Below, piece after piece: positions 40,949 to 51,213 of a stretch of 64,000 bases of DNA. The notes below the pieces were generated by a model. It did not search any database, was not told where the DNA came from, and saw only the letters and a program-made list of their open reading frames with translations. This DNA is from VRUE01 sp963703895 (GTDB lineage Bacteria > Actinomycetota > Thermoleophilia > Solirubrobacterales > 70-9), in NCBI GenBank assembly GCA_963703895.1, contig CAVPFX010000003.1, positions 310,001-374,000 of the forward strand, in the 5' to 3' direction. Each line of letters opens with the position of its first letter. The stretch's first letter is position 1. The translations under genes were made by a program, and so were the position numbers.

Positions 40949-43900
40949 GGGGCGCCGGGCGCGAGCGGCCGCGTCGCCACGCCGACCGCTGCGCCGCCGA
41001 CCAGCGAGGTGACGGTCACCGTCGCCTTCTTGGGCGGCTTGGCGATCGCGATCGCGGTGCCGTTGACGACCTTTGGCTTGCCCTTGCCGACCTTCACCGA
41101 GTAAGAGGAGACGCCACACGAGGGGCGCCAGCTCAGGGTCAGCCCCTTCTTGGCGCGCTTCACCGCGAGGCCAGACGGCGCACCCGGCCCTCCGTAGCTA
41201 GCCAGCGGGATCGTCTCTCGCAGTCCGCCGCCCTGAAAGACGATCGCCTTGACCCGGCGCACGCCCGGAGCCGGCGGCACCAGCTTCATGCTGCCCTTTG
41301 CCCTGGCCGCCTTGCTGAGGATCCGGGTGTCTCCTTCGGCGCCTTCGTCGATCAGCATCACGGTCTGCCCCGGCTGCCGCTTCAGCGACCAGCTCAGCTT
41401 CGGCGCACAGGGGTCGCCACTGGTCGCGCCGCTGAGGACCGGTTCGGGGGCGGGCCGGGCGAAGCCAAGGGTGCTGACGCTGCTGCCGGGCTGGGCGGTC
41501 ACCGTCCAGCGACCCGCCTTCGGGCCCGTGAGCAGTAGGTAGGTGGCGCCGTCGGCCCCGTTCGGGAGGGCGCGTACGAACTTGCCCTCGCTCGGCTTGA
41601 CCGCCTCGCTGGTGAACGTTCCAGCCGGCCCGCCGACCTTCACTACCGGTGCCCCGGACGGGCCGCTGCCGTTGACCTTGACCGCCATCATCGAGGTGTC
41701 TTTGGGCACGGTGAAGCTCTTCGCCCCGCCAGCCTTCGAGGCGCTGGCGATGCGGGCGCCCTTGGGCGGCGTCGCCCGGTAGGGGCCGAGGTCGCAGCCG
41801 GCGATCTTCGGCGCCTCGGCTTTGAAGTTGTAGCTGACGCCGAACTCGCGGCCGCCGGAGCTGCGCATGCAGCCAACCGCGATCGGGATCGAGGAGTTGA
41901 GCAGGAAGTTGCCCTGGCTCGCGCGCCAGCCGAGCACGCTCACCTGACCGAAGCCTTCGGCAAAGAAGACGCCGTTGACGGTGTCGACCCACGATTTGCC
42001 GTCGCCGTGGAGGACGAGCACGTTGCCGGCTTTGAAGTCCAGGGCGCCGCTGAGGGCGAATGAGGCGGAGGGGATGATCAGCTTCGCGGTGCCGTCGAGG
42101 ACCTGCTGATCCCAGAATTTGACTTTGCCGTTGCCGCTCAGGGTCAGGTCTTCGAGCGAGGCGGGGTGGTCGCCTTCGCTGATGGCGCCGCCGAAGGTGA
42201 GGTCGAGCGCGGTCAATTCCTCCGGGTAGACGACGAACTTGCCCAGCAGCGGGATATTGACTTCCTTCGCGCTGCCAGGGAACTTGGGACCGACGCTGAC
42301 CCCCATCGAGGCCTCCGATTTGAACGGTTCGCCCTCGTTGGTCTGGCCGAATTTGATCCCGAGCCGCTGCAGGTGGAGCAGCGGCGGCTCGAGCAGCAGG
42401 TTGAGGCCTTTGACCGAGAGCGAGCCGCCCTTCAGCTGCAGGCGGTTGTTGATGAAGAACTCGGCGCTGATCTTGGCGCCCGAGAGCCTGGCCGAGAACG
42501 GTTTCAGCCCGGTCAGGGTGCCGCCGACCGACCACCAGTGGGTCTTGAAGTCGAAGCTGCCTTTGACCGAGTCGACCCCGAGCGCGCCGGCGGCGCGGCC
42601 GAGCCCGGGCAAGCAGAAGACCTGGGTCAGGTCCTTGGCTTCGAAGCTGGCGGAGCGGAAGCCGTCGTCGTTGGTCTGGGTCAGCGAGACCACCACCGAG
42701 GCGGCGCCCTTGCATTTCGCTTCGGGGAACTGCTTGCCGAAGCCGGTGTCGGTCTTGCTGGTCATCACCACCGTCGTTTTGCCAGCTTCGAATTTGAGGT
42801 CGAGCTTCTGCGAGACGTCGAAGCCCTGGACCGACTTGCCTTTGCTGTCGAGCGCGGTCAGTTCGTAGAGCGTTTCGGCGCTCGGGAAGTCGAGGTCGAA
42901 GGAGGGGATCTTGACTTTGGTGTCGTTGCCGAGCTTGGCTTCGCCGCCGCCGAAGCTGACCCGCCGCGCCTGCTTGTCGAGGGTTGCTTTGCCGCTCGGG
43001 TAGAGGTCGAGGCCGTTCATCGTGAACTTCTCGTCGGTCTCCCACTTTTCGTCCTCGACTTTGGTGAAGCAGCCGCGCACCGCGACCATCGAGCTGCCGA
43101 AGTCGACCTTCTTGACGCAGCCCTCGACTTTCCAGTCGACCGTCGCGGTCTGATCCGCGCTGAGCTCGAGGTCCTTGGTCTTGGGACATTCTTCGCCGGC
43201 CGAGACCGCGCAGGCCTGCGGATCGTCGGCCGAGAGGTGCACGTCACCGGCGCGGGCGGTCAGTTCGTAGCGACCGCTCTCGTCGCTGACCGAGGTGTCG
43301 AGGCGACCGCCTTCGGGATCGTCGGCGCGGATCGTCACACCGGCTTCGGGGTTGCCTTCTTCGTCTTTGACCGTGCCCTTGATCTTGCCCGGCGGCGGCG
43401 CCTCGAAGTCGACGTGCTGGTTGGGGCCGACGGTGAGCTGCTTGCTCCTGTTGCATTTCGGCAGGTCCGCCTTGACGCACTGCTTCCCGGCCGTGCTGAT
43501 GCTGCCCGAGCCCGCTTCGACCAGCAGCTCGTACTGACCCGTCTTGTTCGTGGTCACGGAGTAGGACTCGCCGTCGATCGTCGCCGTCACCTCGGTGAAG
43601 GCCGCCGGCCGCAGTTCCCTCCGCGGCCCCACCCGGTCCATCACCGTGCCCTCGATGATGTACTCGTCGCCGCCGATCACCGCGTAGTAGTCCTGCTCGC
43701 GCGCGTTGAAGCAACAGAAGTCGAGCTGCTTGCGCACGTAGCCGCCGGTGGGCGTGTCGATTTTCACCGTGCAGTTGTGATCGCCGGGCCCGCAGCCACT
43801 GACGACGGACCCCGGCAGAGCGCCAAAGCCGGTGATTTCCCAGCCGGGCAGCCACTCGGCGCCGATCGTCAGCGTTTCGCCGGCGCGGATCACGTGCGGG

Positions 43901-44100
43901 CTGATGTTGACGTTGCCGACCGAGGTGTCGTCCATCGCCATCGGCTCGCTGGCGACGCAACCGCTGACCCCGCCCTGGAAGAGACCGCCGCACTCCTTCC
44001 AGGGGGACGTGCCGAGCTGGGTGACTGCGGCGCTGGCAGCGGAGGGGCCGGCCAGGGCCACGACCCCGATCGCGGTTGCGAGCAGGAAGCGGCGAATCAT
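40945..44100 (-). CDS. Large exported protein with regulatory-like beta domains
   Basis: A 1,051-residue secreted protein: signal peptide (1-24, ending SAASA), a Cys-rich N-terminal region, two carboxypeptidase-regulatory/CNA_B-like beta domains (GKIKGTVKDEEGNPEAGVTI, and one at about 175-230), a long beta-rich middle (about 330-760) with amphipathic strands, then a fibronectin-III-like end (SGLAVKRAKKGLTLSW). No anchor motif is visible. The ATG overlaps the stop of the RTX-type gene by four bases, so the two are co-expressed. A matrix or cell-surface role is an inference. Confidence 0.8.
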   Translation of the reverse strand: MIRRFLLATAIGVVALAGPSAASAAVTQLGTSPWKECGGLFQGGVSGCVASEPMAMDDTSVGNVNISPHVIRAGETLTIGAEWLPGWEITGFGALPGSVVSGCGPGDHNCTVKIDTPTGGYVRKQLDFCCFNAREQDYYAVIGGDEYIIEGTVMDRVGPRRELRPAAFTEVTATIDGESYSVTTNKTGQYELLVEAGSGSISTAGKQCVKADLPKCNRSKQLTVGPNQHVDFEAPPPGKIKGTVKDEEGNPEAGVTIRADDPEGGRLDTSVSDESGRYELTARAGDVHLSADDPQACAVSAGEECPKTKDLELSADQTATVDWKVEGCVKKVDFGSSMVAVRGCFTKVEDEKWETDEKFTMNGLDLYPSGKATLDKQARRVSFGGGEAKLGNDTKVKIPSFDLDFPSAETLYELTALDSKGKSVQGFDVSQKLDLKFEAGKTTVVMTSKTDTGFGKQFPEAKCKGAASVVVSLTQTNDDGFRSASFEAKDLTQVFCLPGLGRAAGALGVDSVKGSFDFKTHWWSVGGTLTGLKPFSARLSGAKISAEFFINNRLQLKGGSLSVKGLNLLLEPPLLHLQRLGIKFGQTNEGEPFKSEASMGVSVGPKFPGSAKEVNIPLLGKFVVYPEELTALDLTFGGAISEGDHPASLEDLTLSGNGKVKFWDQQVLDGTAKLIIPSASFALSGALDFKAGNVLVLHGDGKSWVDTVNGVFFAEGFGQVSVLGWRASQGNFLLNSSIPIAVGCMRSSGGREFGVSYNFKAEAPKIAGCDLGPYRATPPKGARIASASKAGGAKSFTVPKDTSMMAVKVNGSGPSGAPVVKVGGPAGTFTSEAVKPSEGKFVRALPNGADGATYLLLTGPKAGRWTVTAQPGSSVSTLGFARPAPEPVLSGATSGDPCAPKLSWSLKRQPGQTVMLIDEGAEGDTRILSKAARAKGSMKLVPPAPGVRRVKAIVFQGGGLRETIPLASYGGPGAPSGLAVKRAKKGLTLSWRPSCGVSSYSVKVGKGKPKVVNGTAIAIAKPPKKATVTVTSLVGGAAVGVATRPLAPGAP

Positions 44101-46517
44101 CGTTTTCCTCCCTTGAGGCGCAGCGGCAGTGCCAGCTTGGCGCTGACCTTGCCCTTGGCGATCGCGATCGTGACGAGGGCGTCAAACGAGCCCGAGCTCA
44201 GCATCCTGCGCCCGGCTGCCGTCGGCGCCGCGCTCAGCGCGGTCGGGCCCGAGCCGCCCTTGGCGGAGCCCGTGGCGACCACGCTCTTGCCACTGCGAAC
44301 GACCGCCTTGGCTTTGCAGCCTGGGCAGCTGAGCTCGCCGAGGTCGATCAGCACACCGGGCGAGAGCAGCAGCCGCGCGTTGCGGTGCGGCATACCACTG
44401 AGCGAGGCGAGCAGCGCCGCCGGCGTCAGCTTGGCGCCGGCACCGACCGCGACTCCCGCAGGCGCGGGGATAGACCCCGGATCGACCGCGGTGACCGGCG
44501 TCGGCTCCGGCCCGCCGGCGGCCGAGAGATCGCAGACGGTCGCCGTGTCGACCGGGTCCGCCTCGATCGTCTTGCCGGCGGCAACGTCGCAGGTGAGTGC
44601 ATCGGACTCGCCGTCGCGGGCCAGGATCGTGTCGGTGCCGGATCCGCTCTTCAGCGCGTCTCCGCCAGCGCCGCCGACGATGAAGTCGTCGCCCCCGAGG
44701 CCGTCGATCTGGTCGCCACCTTCGCCGCCGAGCAGACGGTTGGCAGCGCCGTCTCCGTTCAGAACGTCGCCGAACTCGCCGCCCAGGACGCCCTCCGTCT
44801 GCGCGTTGTCGCCCTCGCCCGCGTAGCCGTCGTTGGCAACGCCATCGAGGCTGACCGTGACCGGCGCGCCCGCGGAGGAGTAGTCGGCGAGGTCGGCGCC
44901 GCCCTGCCCGTCGAGCAGGTCCGCCCCCGGCCCACCGATCAGATCGTCTGCCCCTTCGCCGCCGTGCAGTTGATCGGCGCCGGGCCCGCCGATCAGGGTC
45001 TCACCGGCGGCGGCGCCGGTCAGCGAGTCGGCCGCGTTGCCGCCGCGCACGACGTCGCTGTCGACGTTGTCTTTCTCGCCCGCCTGGCCGTCGTTGGCGA
45101 GGCCGTCGAGGGTGACGGTCAGCGCGCCGGTGATATCGGCGTAGTCGGTGAGGTCGGTGCCCGCGTCACCGACGATCGCGTCCTCGCCGCCACCGCCGCG
45201 CATGGTGTCGTCACCGTCGTCGCCGTGGATCGCGTCGTTGCCGCCGCGGCCTTCGAGCACGTCGTCGCCGGCACCGCCGTTGAGGTTGTCGGTGGCGTTG
45301 GCCCCGGTCAGCAGGTCAGCGGAGCCCAGGCCGCTGATCGTCACCGTGTTGTCGTTGACGTTGCTGAGGATGTTCGGGCCGTCGTCGCCGCTGAGGGCAC
45401 TGCCGCTGCCGCCGCAGGAGATCCCGTTCTCGAAGCCGAGCACGTTCGAGGGCCTGCCGCCACTGGCGCCGGGGCCGTCGTTCTCGACCCCGTCGAAGCT
45501 GATGCTGCAGGTGCCCCCGTTCGAGAAGTCGAGCGTGTCTTCGCCGGGCCCGCCGTCGAGCAGGTCGTCGCCGGAGCCGGTCTGCCTGATCGTGTCGTCG
45601 CCGCCGCCAGCGTCGATCTGGTCGCCAACGTCGCCAGTGACGTCGGGGCGATCGCCGTTGCCGACGATGACCTCGCTCGCGGCGCTGCCGACGATCGTGT
45701 CGGCGCCGCCGCCACCGCCGACCACCGTGGTCACGTTGAGCACGTTCATCGGGTAGTCGGGATTGCCCGGCGCCCCACCCCCCGCCTCGAGGTCGTTGGC
45801 GACTCCGTCGAGGCTGACGGTAACGCCGCCAAACGGATACGGGTAACAGCTCAGCGCATCGAAGTAGACGGAGTTGGCGCCCGGCCCGCCGTCGATCAGG
45901 CTGATCTGCCCCGGATGAGCGGCGCCGCACTCGTTGGGCCGCAGCACGTCGTCGCCTTCGCCGCCCGAGAGCAGCGGGTCGGCGGAGCCCTGGCCGCGAA
46001 GTTCGTCGCTGCCGCCTTCGCCCAGCAGGGTGTCCTCACCCTCGCCGCCGCTGAGCAGGCCGTTGCCGGAGCCGCCGGTCATCGTGTCGGCACCGGAACC
46101 GCCGCCGAGCGCCGCGGGAAGAACGATCGTCGGCGCGACCGTGACCGTGTTCGTGCCCGATGGGTCGCCGATCGAGATCGCGGTGAGGCCGGCCGTCGGG
46201 CAGAGGGCGCCGCCACTGCCGTCAGCGGCGCAGCCGGCACCAATCGCGATCGTCGTCCCGCTGCCGGTATCGGTGACACCGAAGTTGCCGCCTCCGAGGT
46301 CGGTGACGGCAATGACATTGTCGCCGCCATCGCCCAGGACCGTGAGCGTCGTGCCGGCCACGGAGACGGACGTGCTCGCCGCCGCCGCGGGCGCGAACAC
46401 GAGAATCGATGTCAGCGCCGCAAGCACGGCAACCGCCCGGGTTATGTTGACTTCTCCCCTTCTGAGTGGACTCGACCGCCGCAGCTTAGCCTCGCCCTCG
46501 CCGCAATCGCGCCACAA
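44097..46517 (-). CDS. Exported RTX-like calcium-binding repeat protein
   Basis: A secreted protein with many GGxGxDxLxG-type nonapeptides (for example GGAGDDVLEGRGGNDAIHG, GGPGADLLDGQGG), which fold as calcium-binding beta rolls, followed by a C-terminal beta domain. The signal peptide core is AVAVLAALTSILVFAPAAAAS. The start is unclear: a TTG at 46517 gives 806 residues; a good GGGGAG site instead precedes an ATA at about 46445, and the first in-frame GTG lies within the signal peptide. First gene of a two-gene operon. Confidence 0.82.
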   Translation of the reverse strand: MWRDCGEGEAKLRRSSPLRRGEVNITRAVAVLAALTSILVFAPAAAASTSVSVAGTTLTVLGDGGDNVIAVTDLGGGNFGVTDTGSGTTIAIGAGCAADGSGGALCPTAGLTAISIGDPSGTNTVTVAPTIVLPAALGGGSGADTMTGGSGNGLLSGGEGEDTLLGEGGSDELRGQGSADPLLSGGEGDDVLRPNECGAAHPGQISLIDGGPGANSVYFDALSCYPYPFGGVTVSLDGVANDLEAGGGAPGNPDYPMNVLNVTTVVGGGGGADTIVGSAASEVIVGNGDRPDVTGDVGDQIDAGGGDDTIRQTGSGDDLLDGGPGEDTLDFSNGGTCSISFDGVENDGPGASGGRPSNVLGFENGISCGGSGSALSGDDGPNILSNVNDNTVTISGLGSADLLTGANATDNLNGGAGDDVLEGRGGNDAIHGDDGDDTMRGGGGEDAIVGDAGTDLTDYADITGALTVTLDGLANDGQAGEKDNVDSDVVRGGNAADSLTGAAAGETLIGGPGADQLHGGEGADDLIGGPGADLLDGQGGADLADYSSAGAPVTVSLDGVANDGYAGEGDNAQTEGVLGGEFGDVLNGDGAANRLLGGEGGDQIDGLGGDDFIVGGAGGDALKSGSGTDTILARDGESDALTCDVAAGKTIEADPVDTATVCDLSAAGGPEPTPVTAVDPGSIPAPAGVAVGAGAKLTPAALLASLSGMPHRNARLLLSPGVLIDLGELSCPGCKAKAVVRSGKSVVATGSAKGGSGPTALSAAPTAAGRRMLSSGSFDALVTIAIAKGKVSAKLALPLRLKGGKR

Positions 46518-46599
46518 GGGTCTCTATTTGGCACCTATTTCCCCCTTACGGTGCAGAAATCGCACTAATTACTTTTTTCCGCCTGAGTGCAGGGAAAAT

Positions 46600-46733
46600 C
46601 TTCCTTGTACGGCGCGGACAAGAGGGGCAGAAAACGTCTCCCCTCCGCCACTAAAGCTCGCTCGTACATTCGCCGATGGCCCCTCAAGCCGGGCGATCCA
46701 GCCCGGCCATCCAATTAACCAAGGGGGAAGAAA
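46600..46733 (+). promoter_or_regulatory. Possible structured leader of the 46734 gene
   Basis: The 216-base divergent gap contains nested pairing on the plus strand: TGTACG with CGTACA about 65 bases later, enclosing GAGGGG/CCCCTC, then GATGGCC/GGCCATC enclosing GCCGGGC/GCCCGGC (46688-46694, 46701-46707), just before the AGGGGGAAG ribosome-binding site. It may be a cis-regulatory RNA; I do not recognise a known class. Confidence 0.35.
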
Positions 46734-47204
46734 ATGCGCTGGACCACCAAGAAGAGGGCGCTCGTCGCACTCGGTTGTGCCTGCGCTCTTGCGGTGACCG
46801 GCGCCGCGATTGCGTACTTCACGTCAAGCGGGTCGGGCACGGGAACCGCAACCGTCGGCTCGAGCTCGGCCGTAACTCTGCACGCGACGATCTCATCGAG
46901 CCTCTACCCGGGCTCATCCTCACCGGTCTCCTTCACCGTCGACAACCCGTCCTCGGGCGTTCAGCGGGTCGGCACCGTCAGCCTCGCCAGCATCTCGGTC
47001 GATTCCGGTCACTCGACCTGCAGCACCACGATCACCGGCGGCAACCCGGACTTCACCATGGCGGCCGTTCCGGTCAACCAGGTGGTCAACCCGGGCAACG
47101 GCCAGAGCGTGTCCGCGACCGGAACGCTGACGATGAACGAAACGGGCACCAACCAGGATGCCTGCCAGGGCGCGACGCTGACGCTGCACCTGACCAACAA
47201 CTAA
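46734..47204 (+). CDS. Secreted TasA/camelysin-like protein
   Basis: A 156-residue protein with an N-terminal hydrophobic segment (ALVALGCACALAVTGAAIAYF) followed by the TSSGSGTGTATVG stretch typical of SipW-type substrates (TasA, camelysin-like) and a beta-rich Ser/Thr domain ending in HLTNN. AGGGGGAAG precedes the ATG. No sipW-like peptidase gene lies in the window. First of three consecutive genes for exported proteins. Confidence 0.75.
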   Translation: MRWTTKKRALVALGCACALAVTGAAIAYFTSSGSGTGTATVGSSSAVTLHATISSSLYPGSSSPVSFTVDNPSSGVQRVGTVSLASISVDSGHSTCSTTITGGNPDFTMAAVPVNQVVNPGNGQSVSATGTLTMNETGTNQDACQGATLTLHLTNN

Positions 47205-47226
47205 GCCCAAAGGGGTCGACGGGGCC

Positions 47227-47970
47227 ATGCGCACCTCTCGCGGCGTGTTCGCCGTGCTGGCCGCAATCGCCGGCCTCGGCGCCGTCGCCTACGCCGCTTC
47301 CCCCCGAAGCCCGATCCCTGGCTCCGCTCCCACTGCGGAGCGGAGCCAGGCAAGCGGGTCCCTGCCCAAGCCCAAGATCACCATGCATCCCGACAAGCTG
47401 TCCACCTCGACCAACGTCAAGTTCGGCTTCGCCGTCCGTGGCAGCAAACCACGCTTCCAGTGCCGCCTCGACAGCCGCGCCTGGACCTCTTGTCAGTCGC
47501 CGGTCGCCTACGGCAAGCTGGCGGTCGGCAGTCACAGCTTCTCGGTTCGCGCCCTCGCCGCGGGCGCAAAGCGCAGCAAGACCGCCCGCTTCCGCTGGCG
47601 CCTGCTCGAACCCAAGAGCTTCTCGATCGAGCCGCGCCTCGCCGGCCTCGGTCCGCTTTACCCGGGGGCCCCGGCGCAAGCACTGCCGCTGGTAATCGCC
47701 AACCCCAACCCGGTGCCGATTCTCGTCACCGGGTTGCAGGTCAAAGCAACGACCGACCCGGCCGGCTGCGCCAGCGCCGCGAACCTGATCCTGAGCGGAT
47801 CCAGCGCCTCTAGCGCGGCCCCGATCAAGGTCCCAGCCAGTGGATCGGTCAGCCTGCCGGCGCCAGGCATCGCGGCGCCGTCGATCGCCTTGCGTGACCT
47901 GCCCGTCAGCCAGGACGCCTGCCAGAGGGCCCAGTTCCCGCTCTCCTTCTCCGGGACGGCACGGGGTTGA
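47227..47970 (+). CDS. Exported beta-domain protein
   Basis: A 247-residue protein with a signal peptide (GVFAVLAAIAGLGAVAYA) and a beta domain with paired Cys (FQCRLDSRAWTSC) followed by VGSHSFSVRALAAG, a pattern common in actinobacterial surface proteins, then a second beta domain with the QDAC motif also present in the preceding gene. Its TGA overlaps the TTG start of the next gene (TTGA at 47967-47970). Confidence 0.75.
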   Translation: MRTSRGVFAVLAAIAGLGAVAYAASPRSPIPGSAPTAERSQASGSLPKPKITMHPDKLSTSTNVKFGFAVRGSKPRFQCRLDSRAWTSCQSPVAYGKLAVGSHSFSVRALAAGAKRSKTARFRWRLLEPKSFSIEPRLAGLGPLYPGAPAQALPLVIANPNPVPILVTGLQVKATTDPAGCASAANLILSGSSASSAAPIKVPASGSVSLPAPGIAAPSIALRDLPVSQDACQRAQFPLSFSGTARG

Positions 47971-50931
47971 AGCAGTTGCTGACGACAAAGCTGACCGGGG
48001 TGGCGCTGTGTGTCGCCCTGATCGCGCTCGTCGGCGGCACCGCCCTCGCCTACTTCAACACCACCGGCACCGGCAGCGCCTCGGCGGGGGTCTCGAAACT
48101 CAGCTCGCCGACGATCACAGCGGCCACCCCCGCGACCGGCGGAACGGTGGCCTTGACCTGGGAAGCCGTCGCTGCGCCCGGGCCCGGCACGGTCACTTAC
48201 ACGGTCAGCCGCGACGGAGGCGGTGCCGAAGGCACCTGCGTCTCCACCCTGATCGTCAACAGCTGCGTCGACAGCGGCCTCGCCGCCGGCACCTATAGCT
48301 ACGTGGTGACCGCCAAATGGCGCTCCTGGACCGTGGTCAGCCCGGTCAAAACAGCCCAGGTCACGGTCGGGCCGATCCACCATTTCACCCTCACGGCCGC
48401 CTCGTCGACACCGGCCGCCGGCGCCGCCGACAACCTGACGATCACGGCCAAGGACGCAGGCGGCGGCACGGTCACTACATACATCGGAACCAAAAGCCTC
48501 ACCTTCTCCGGCGCCTCGGCCAGCCCCAGCGGAACCGTGCCCACCGTCTCGGACTCCTCGGGTTCCGAGGTCGCCTTCGGCGGCGCGACGGCGATTAACT
48601 TCAGTACCGGGGTTGCCACCGTCGCTTCAGGCAATAACGGCGCGATGAAGCTCTACAAAAGCGGCGCGACCAGCATCAGCATCAGCGACGGCTCGGTCTC
48701 GACCGAAACACCCCTGGCGGTGACGGTTGCGGCGGCCGCCGCCTCGAAATTCGTGCTCGCCGCCGCCACCACAACGCTCGCCGCCGGCGAAACCGACAAC
48801 CTCACGATCACAGCCCAAGACACCTACGGCAACCTTGCAACCTCCTACACCGGCTCCAAGAGCCTCACCTTCTCCGGCGCGCCGGCCAGCCCTGGCGGAA
48901 CGGTGTCAACCGTAGTCAACAGCAGCGGAAGCGCGGTCAACTTCGGCAGCGCCACCGCGATCGCCTTCGCCTCCGGCGTCGCCACCGTCGCCTCGGGCAA
49001 AAACGGCGTGATGAGGCTTTACGCCAGTGGCGAGCCCGACATCAACGTCAGCGATGGCTCGGTCTCAACCAAAGCCCCGCTGGAGGTGACCGTGTCGCCG
49101 CTCGCGGCAGCGAAATTCGTGCTCACGGCCGCCACGACCACTCCCGCGGCGGGTGCCGCGGACAACCTCACCACAACCGCCCAGGACACCTACGGCAACG
49201 TCGCGACTTCCTACGCCGGCGCCAAGAGCCTCACCTTCTCCGGCGCCGCGGCCAGCCCAAGCGGGACCGTGCCCACGGTCTCAGACTCCTCGGGCGCCGA
49301 GATCGCCTTCGGCAGCGCCACCACGATCAACTTCAGCGCCGGCGTGGCCTCCGTCTCCTCCGGCAAAAACGGCGTGATGAAGCTCTACAAGGGTGGCTCG
49401 ACCAGCCTCAAAGTCACCGACGGCATCCTCCTCACCCCCACCGCCCTGGTCGTCACCGTCGGCACCACCGCCACTCGGCTCCTGCTCGCCGCCTCGACCA
49501 CGACCCCGACGGCGGGGGCCTCCGTCAACCTCACGATCACCGCCCTCGACGCCTACGAAAACACGGCCACCTCCTATACCGGCGCCAAGAACCTCACCTT
49601 CTCCGGCGCCTCGGCCAGCCCCAACAACACGAAACCCACCGTGGCCAACAGCAGCTCCACCTCGGGTGTTGCCTTTGGCACGGTAACCGCGATCACCTTC
49701 ACCGCCGGAGTCGCCACTGTCTCCTCCTCCAAAAACGGCGTGATGAAACTCTACGATGCCGAGGAAGCGAGCATCGTCGTCAGCGACGGCTCGATCTCCA
49801 CCTCGTCGCCCCTCACCGTGACGGTCTCACCGCTCGCCGCATCGAAACTCGTGCTCGCCGCCGCCACGCTCACCCCCGCCGCGGGCGCCGTCGACAATCT
49901 CACCATCACCGCCCAGGACACCTACGGCAACGTCGCCATCTCTTACACCGGCGCCAAAAGCCTCACCTTCTCCGGTGCCTCGGCCAGTCCCGGAGGCAAC
50001 AACCCGACGGTCTCGGACTCCTCCGGGACCAACATCGCATTCGGCAGCCCGACGGCAATCAACTTCAGCGAAGGCATCGCGGCCGTATCCGCTGAAAAAA
50101 ACGGCGCGATGAAGCTCTACAAACTCGGCTCGACCACGATCAACGCCAGCGATGGAATCTTCACCACCGCAAACGTCACGCTGACGGTGGCGACGACGGC
50201 GACGAAGTTCCTGCTCGCGCGCCGCCACGACCACCCCGGTCGCCGCCGCCGCCAACATCCTCACGATCACCGCCAAGGACCCCTACGAAAACACGGTCAC
50301 CGCCTACACCGGCGCCAAGAACCTCACCTTCTCCGGCGCCTCGGCGAGCCCCAGCGGAGCCCTGCCGACGATCGCAAATACCTCCGGCACCTTCGTCAAC
50401 TTCGGCACCGCCACCTCGATCACTTTCACCTCCGGCGTCGCCACCGCGACCTCGACCAAAAACGGCACGATGAAACTCAACTTGGCCGGCCCGGCGAACA
50501 TCACCGTCAGCGACGGCACGATCTCCAACCCCACCCCGCTGGCAGTGACCGTCTCGATCGGCGCCGCGGCGCGCTGGGGCATCACCAACATCAACATCAG
50601 CGCCGGCACCCTTGGCTCCAACTGCCTCTTCACCTGCACCCTGAGCGGCCTCGGCAACAGCGGCACGGTGAAAGCGAAGGTCGCCGTCACCGACAGCGTC
50701 GGCAACACCGTCAGCGCGGTCGGCACCGGCCACGGCGCCAAAATCGTCCTCACCGGTGGCAGCGGCACGGTCAGCGGCACCCCGCTGGCGATCCCAGGCA
50801 CGGGCGTCGCCGAATCGGCGACGACCTTCACCTACACCTCCAAATCCTCCGGCACATTCACCGAAACGGTGACGGCATCCGCCTCGGAAGGCACCGCCTA
50901 CACGGCGGCGACGCTGACCGCGACCAAATAG
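47967..50931 (+). CDS. Exported protein with six Ig-like repeats, frameshifted near 50218
   Basis: A large secreted protein, 987 residues if the frame is repaired. A signal/anchor segment (GVALCVALIALVGGTALAYF) and an FnIII-like domain are followed by six repeats of about 122 residues, each with [KR]xxLxAxTTTPAAGxxxNLTITAxDxYxN, TGxKxLTFSGAxASP and KNGxMKLY, resembling invasin/filamin-type Ig domains; a C-terminal beta domain follows. At 50211-50222 CTGCTCGCGCGCC has one base more than the equivalent CTGCTCGCC of other repeats, which moves the rest into the frame that ends at TAG 50931. The TTG start overlaps the previous stop. Confidence 0.8.
48378..50560 (+). repeat. Six tandem repeats of about 366 bases
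   Basis: Units begin near 48378, 48746, 49112, 49478, 49844 and 50204 and encode the Ig-like domains described for the surrounding gene. They are diverged in sequence but constant in length apart from small indels. Confidence 0.85.
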
Positions 50932-50934
50932 CGA

Positions 50935-51204
50935 CTAGGCGGCGAAGCGCTGTTCGGACCGCGCGCGGCGCTTGGCAGCCTCGACCTCGCGGTCCTTCGG
51001 CGCTGCCGAGGTGACCAGATGGTCGAGCAATCGCGCCGAGACCTCGGCGACTTCCTCGACCGCCCGCTCGAAGGCCTCGGCGTTCGCCTGCGACGGTTTC
51101 GTGAAGCCGCTGATCTTGCGCACGTACTGCAGCGCCGCGGCGTTGACCTCGTCCTCTTTGGCAGGTGGATCGAAGTTGTAGAGAGTTTTGATGTTTCTGC
51201 ACAT
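50935..51204 (-). CDS. DUF2277 family protein
   Basis: An 89-residue protein with the family hallmark MCRNIKTLYNFDPPAKEDE and ALQYVRKISGF, ending KDREVEAAKRRAR. The function of the family is unknown. It lies nine bases downstream of the YihY-type gene and converges on the Ig-repeat gene. Confidence 0.92.
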   Translation of the reverse strand: MCRNIKTLYNFDPPAKEDEVNAAALQYVRKISGFTKPSQANAEAFERAVEEVAEVSARLLDHLVTSAAPKDREVEAAKRRARSEQRFAA

Positions 51205-51213
51205 ATCCGGATC

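Noticed and set aside
46600..46733. c-di-GMP (GEMM) riboswitch before the 46734 gene
   Set aside because: Only a CCGATGG-like end matches; the conserved core of GEMM is missing.
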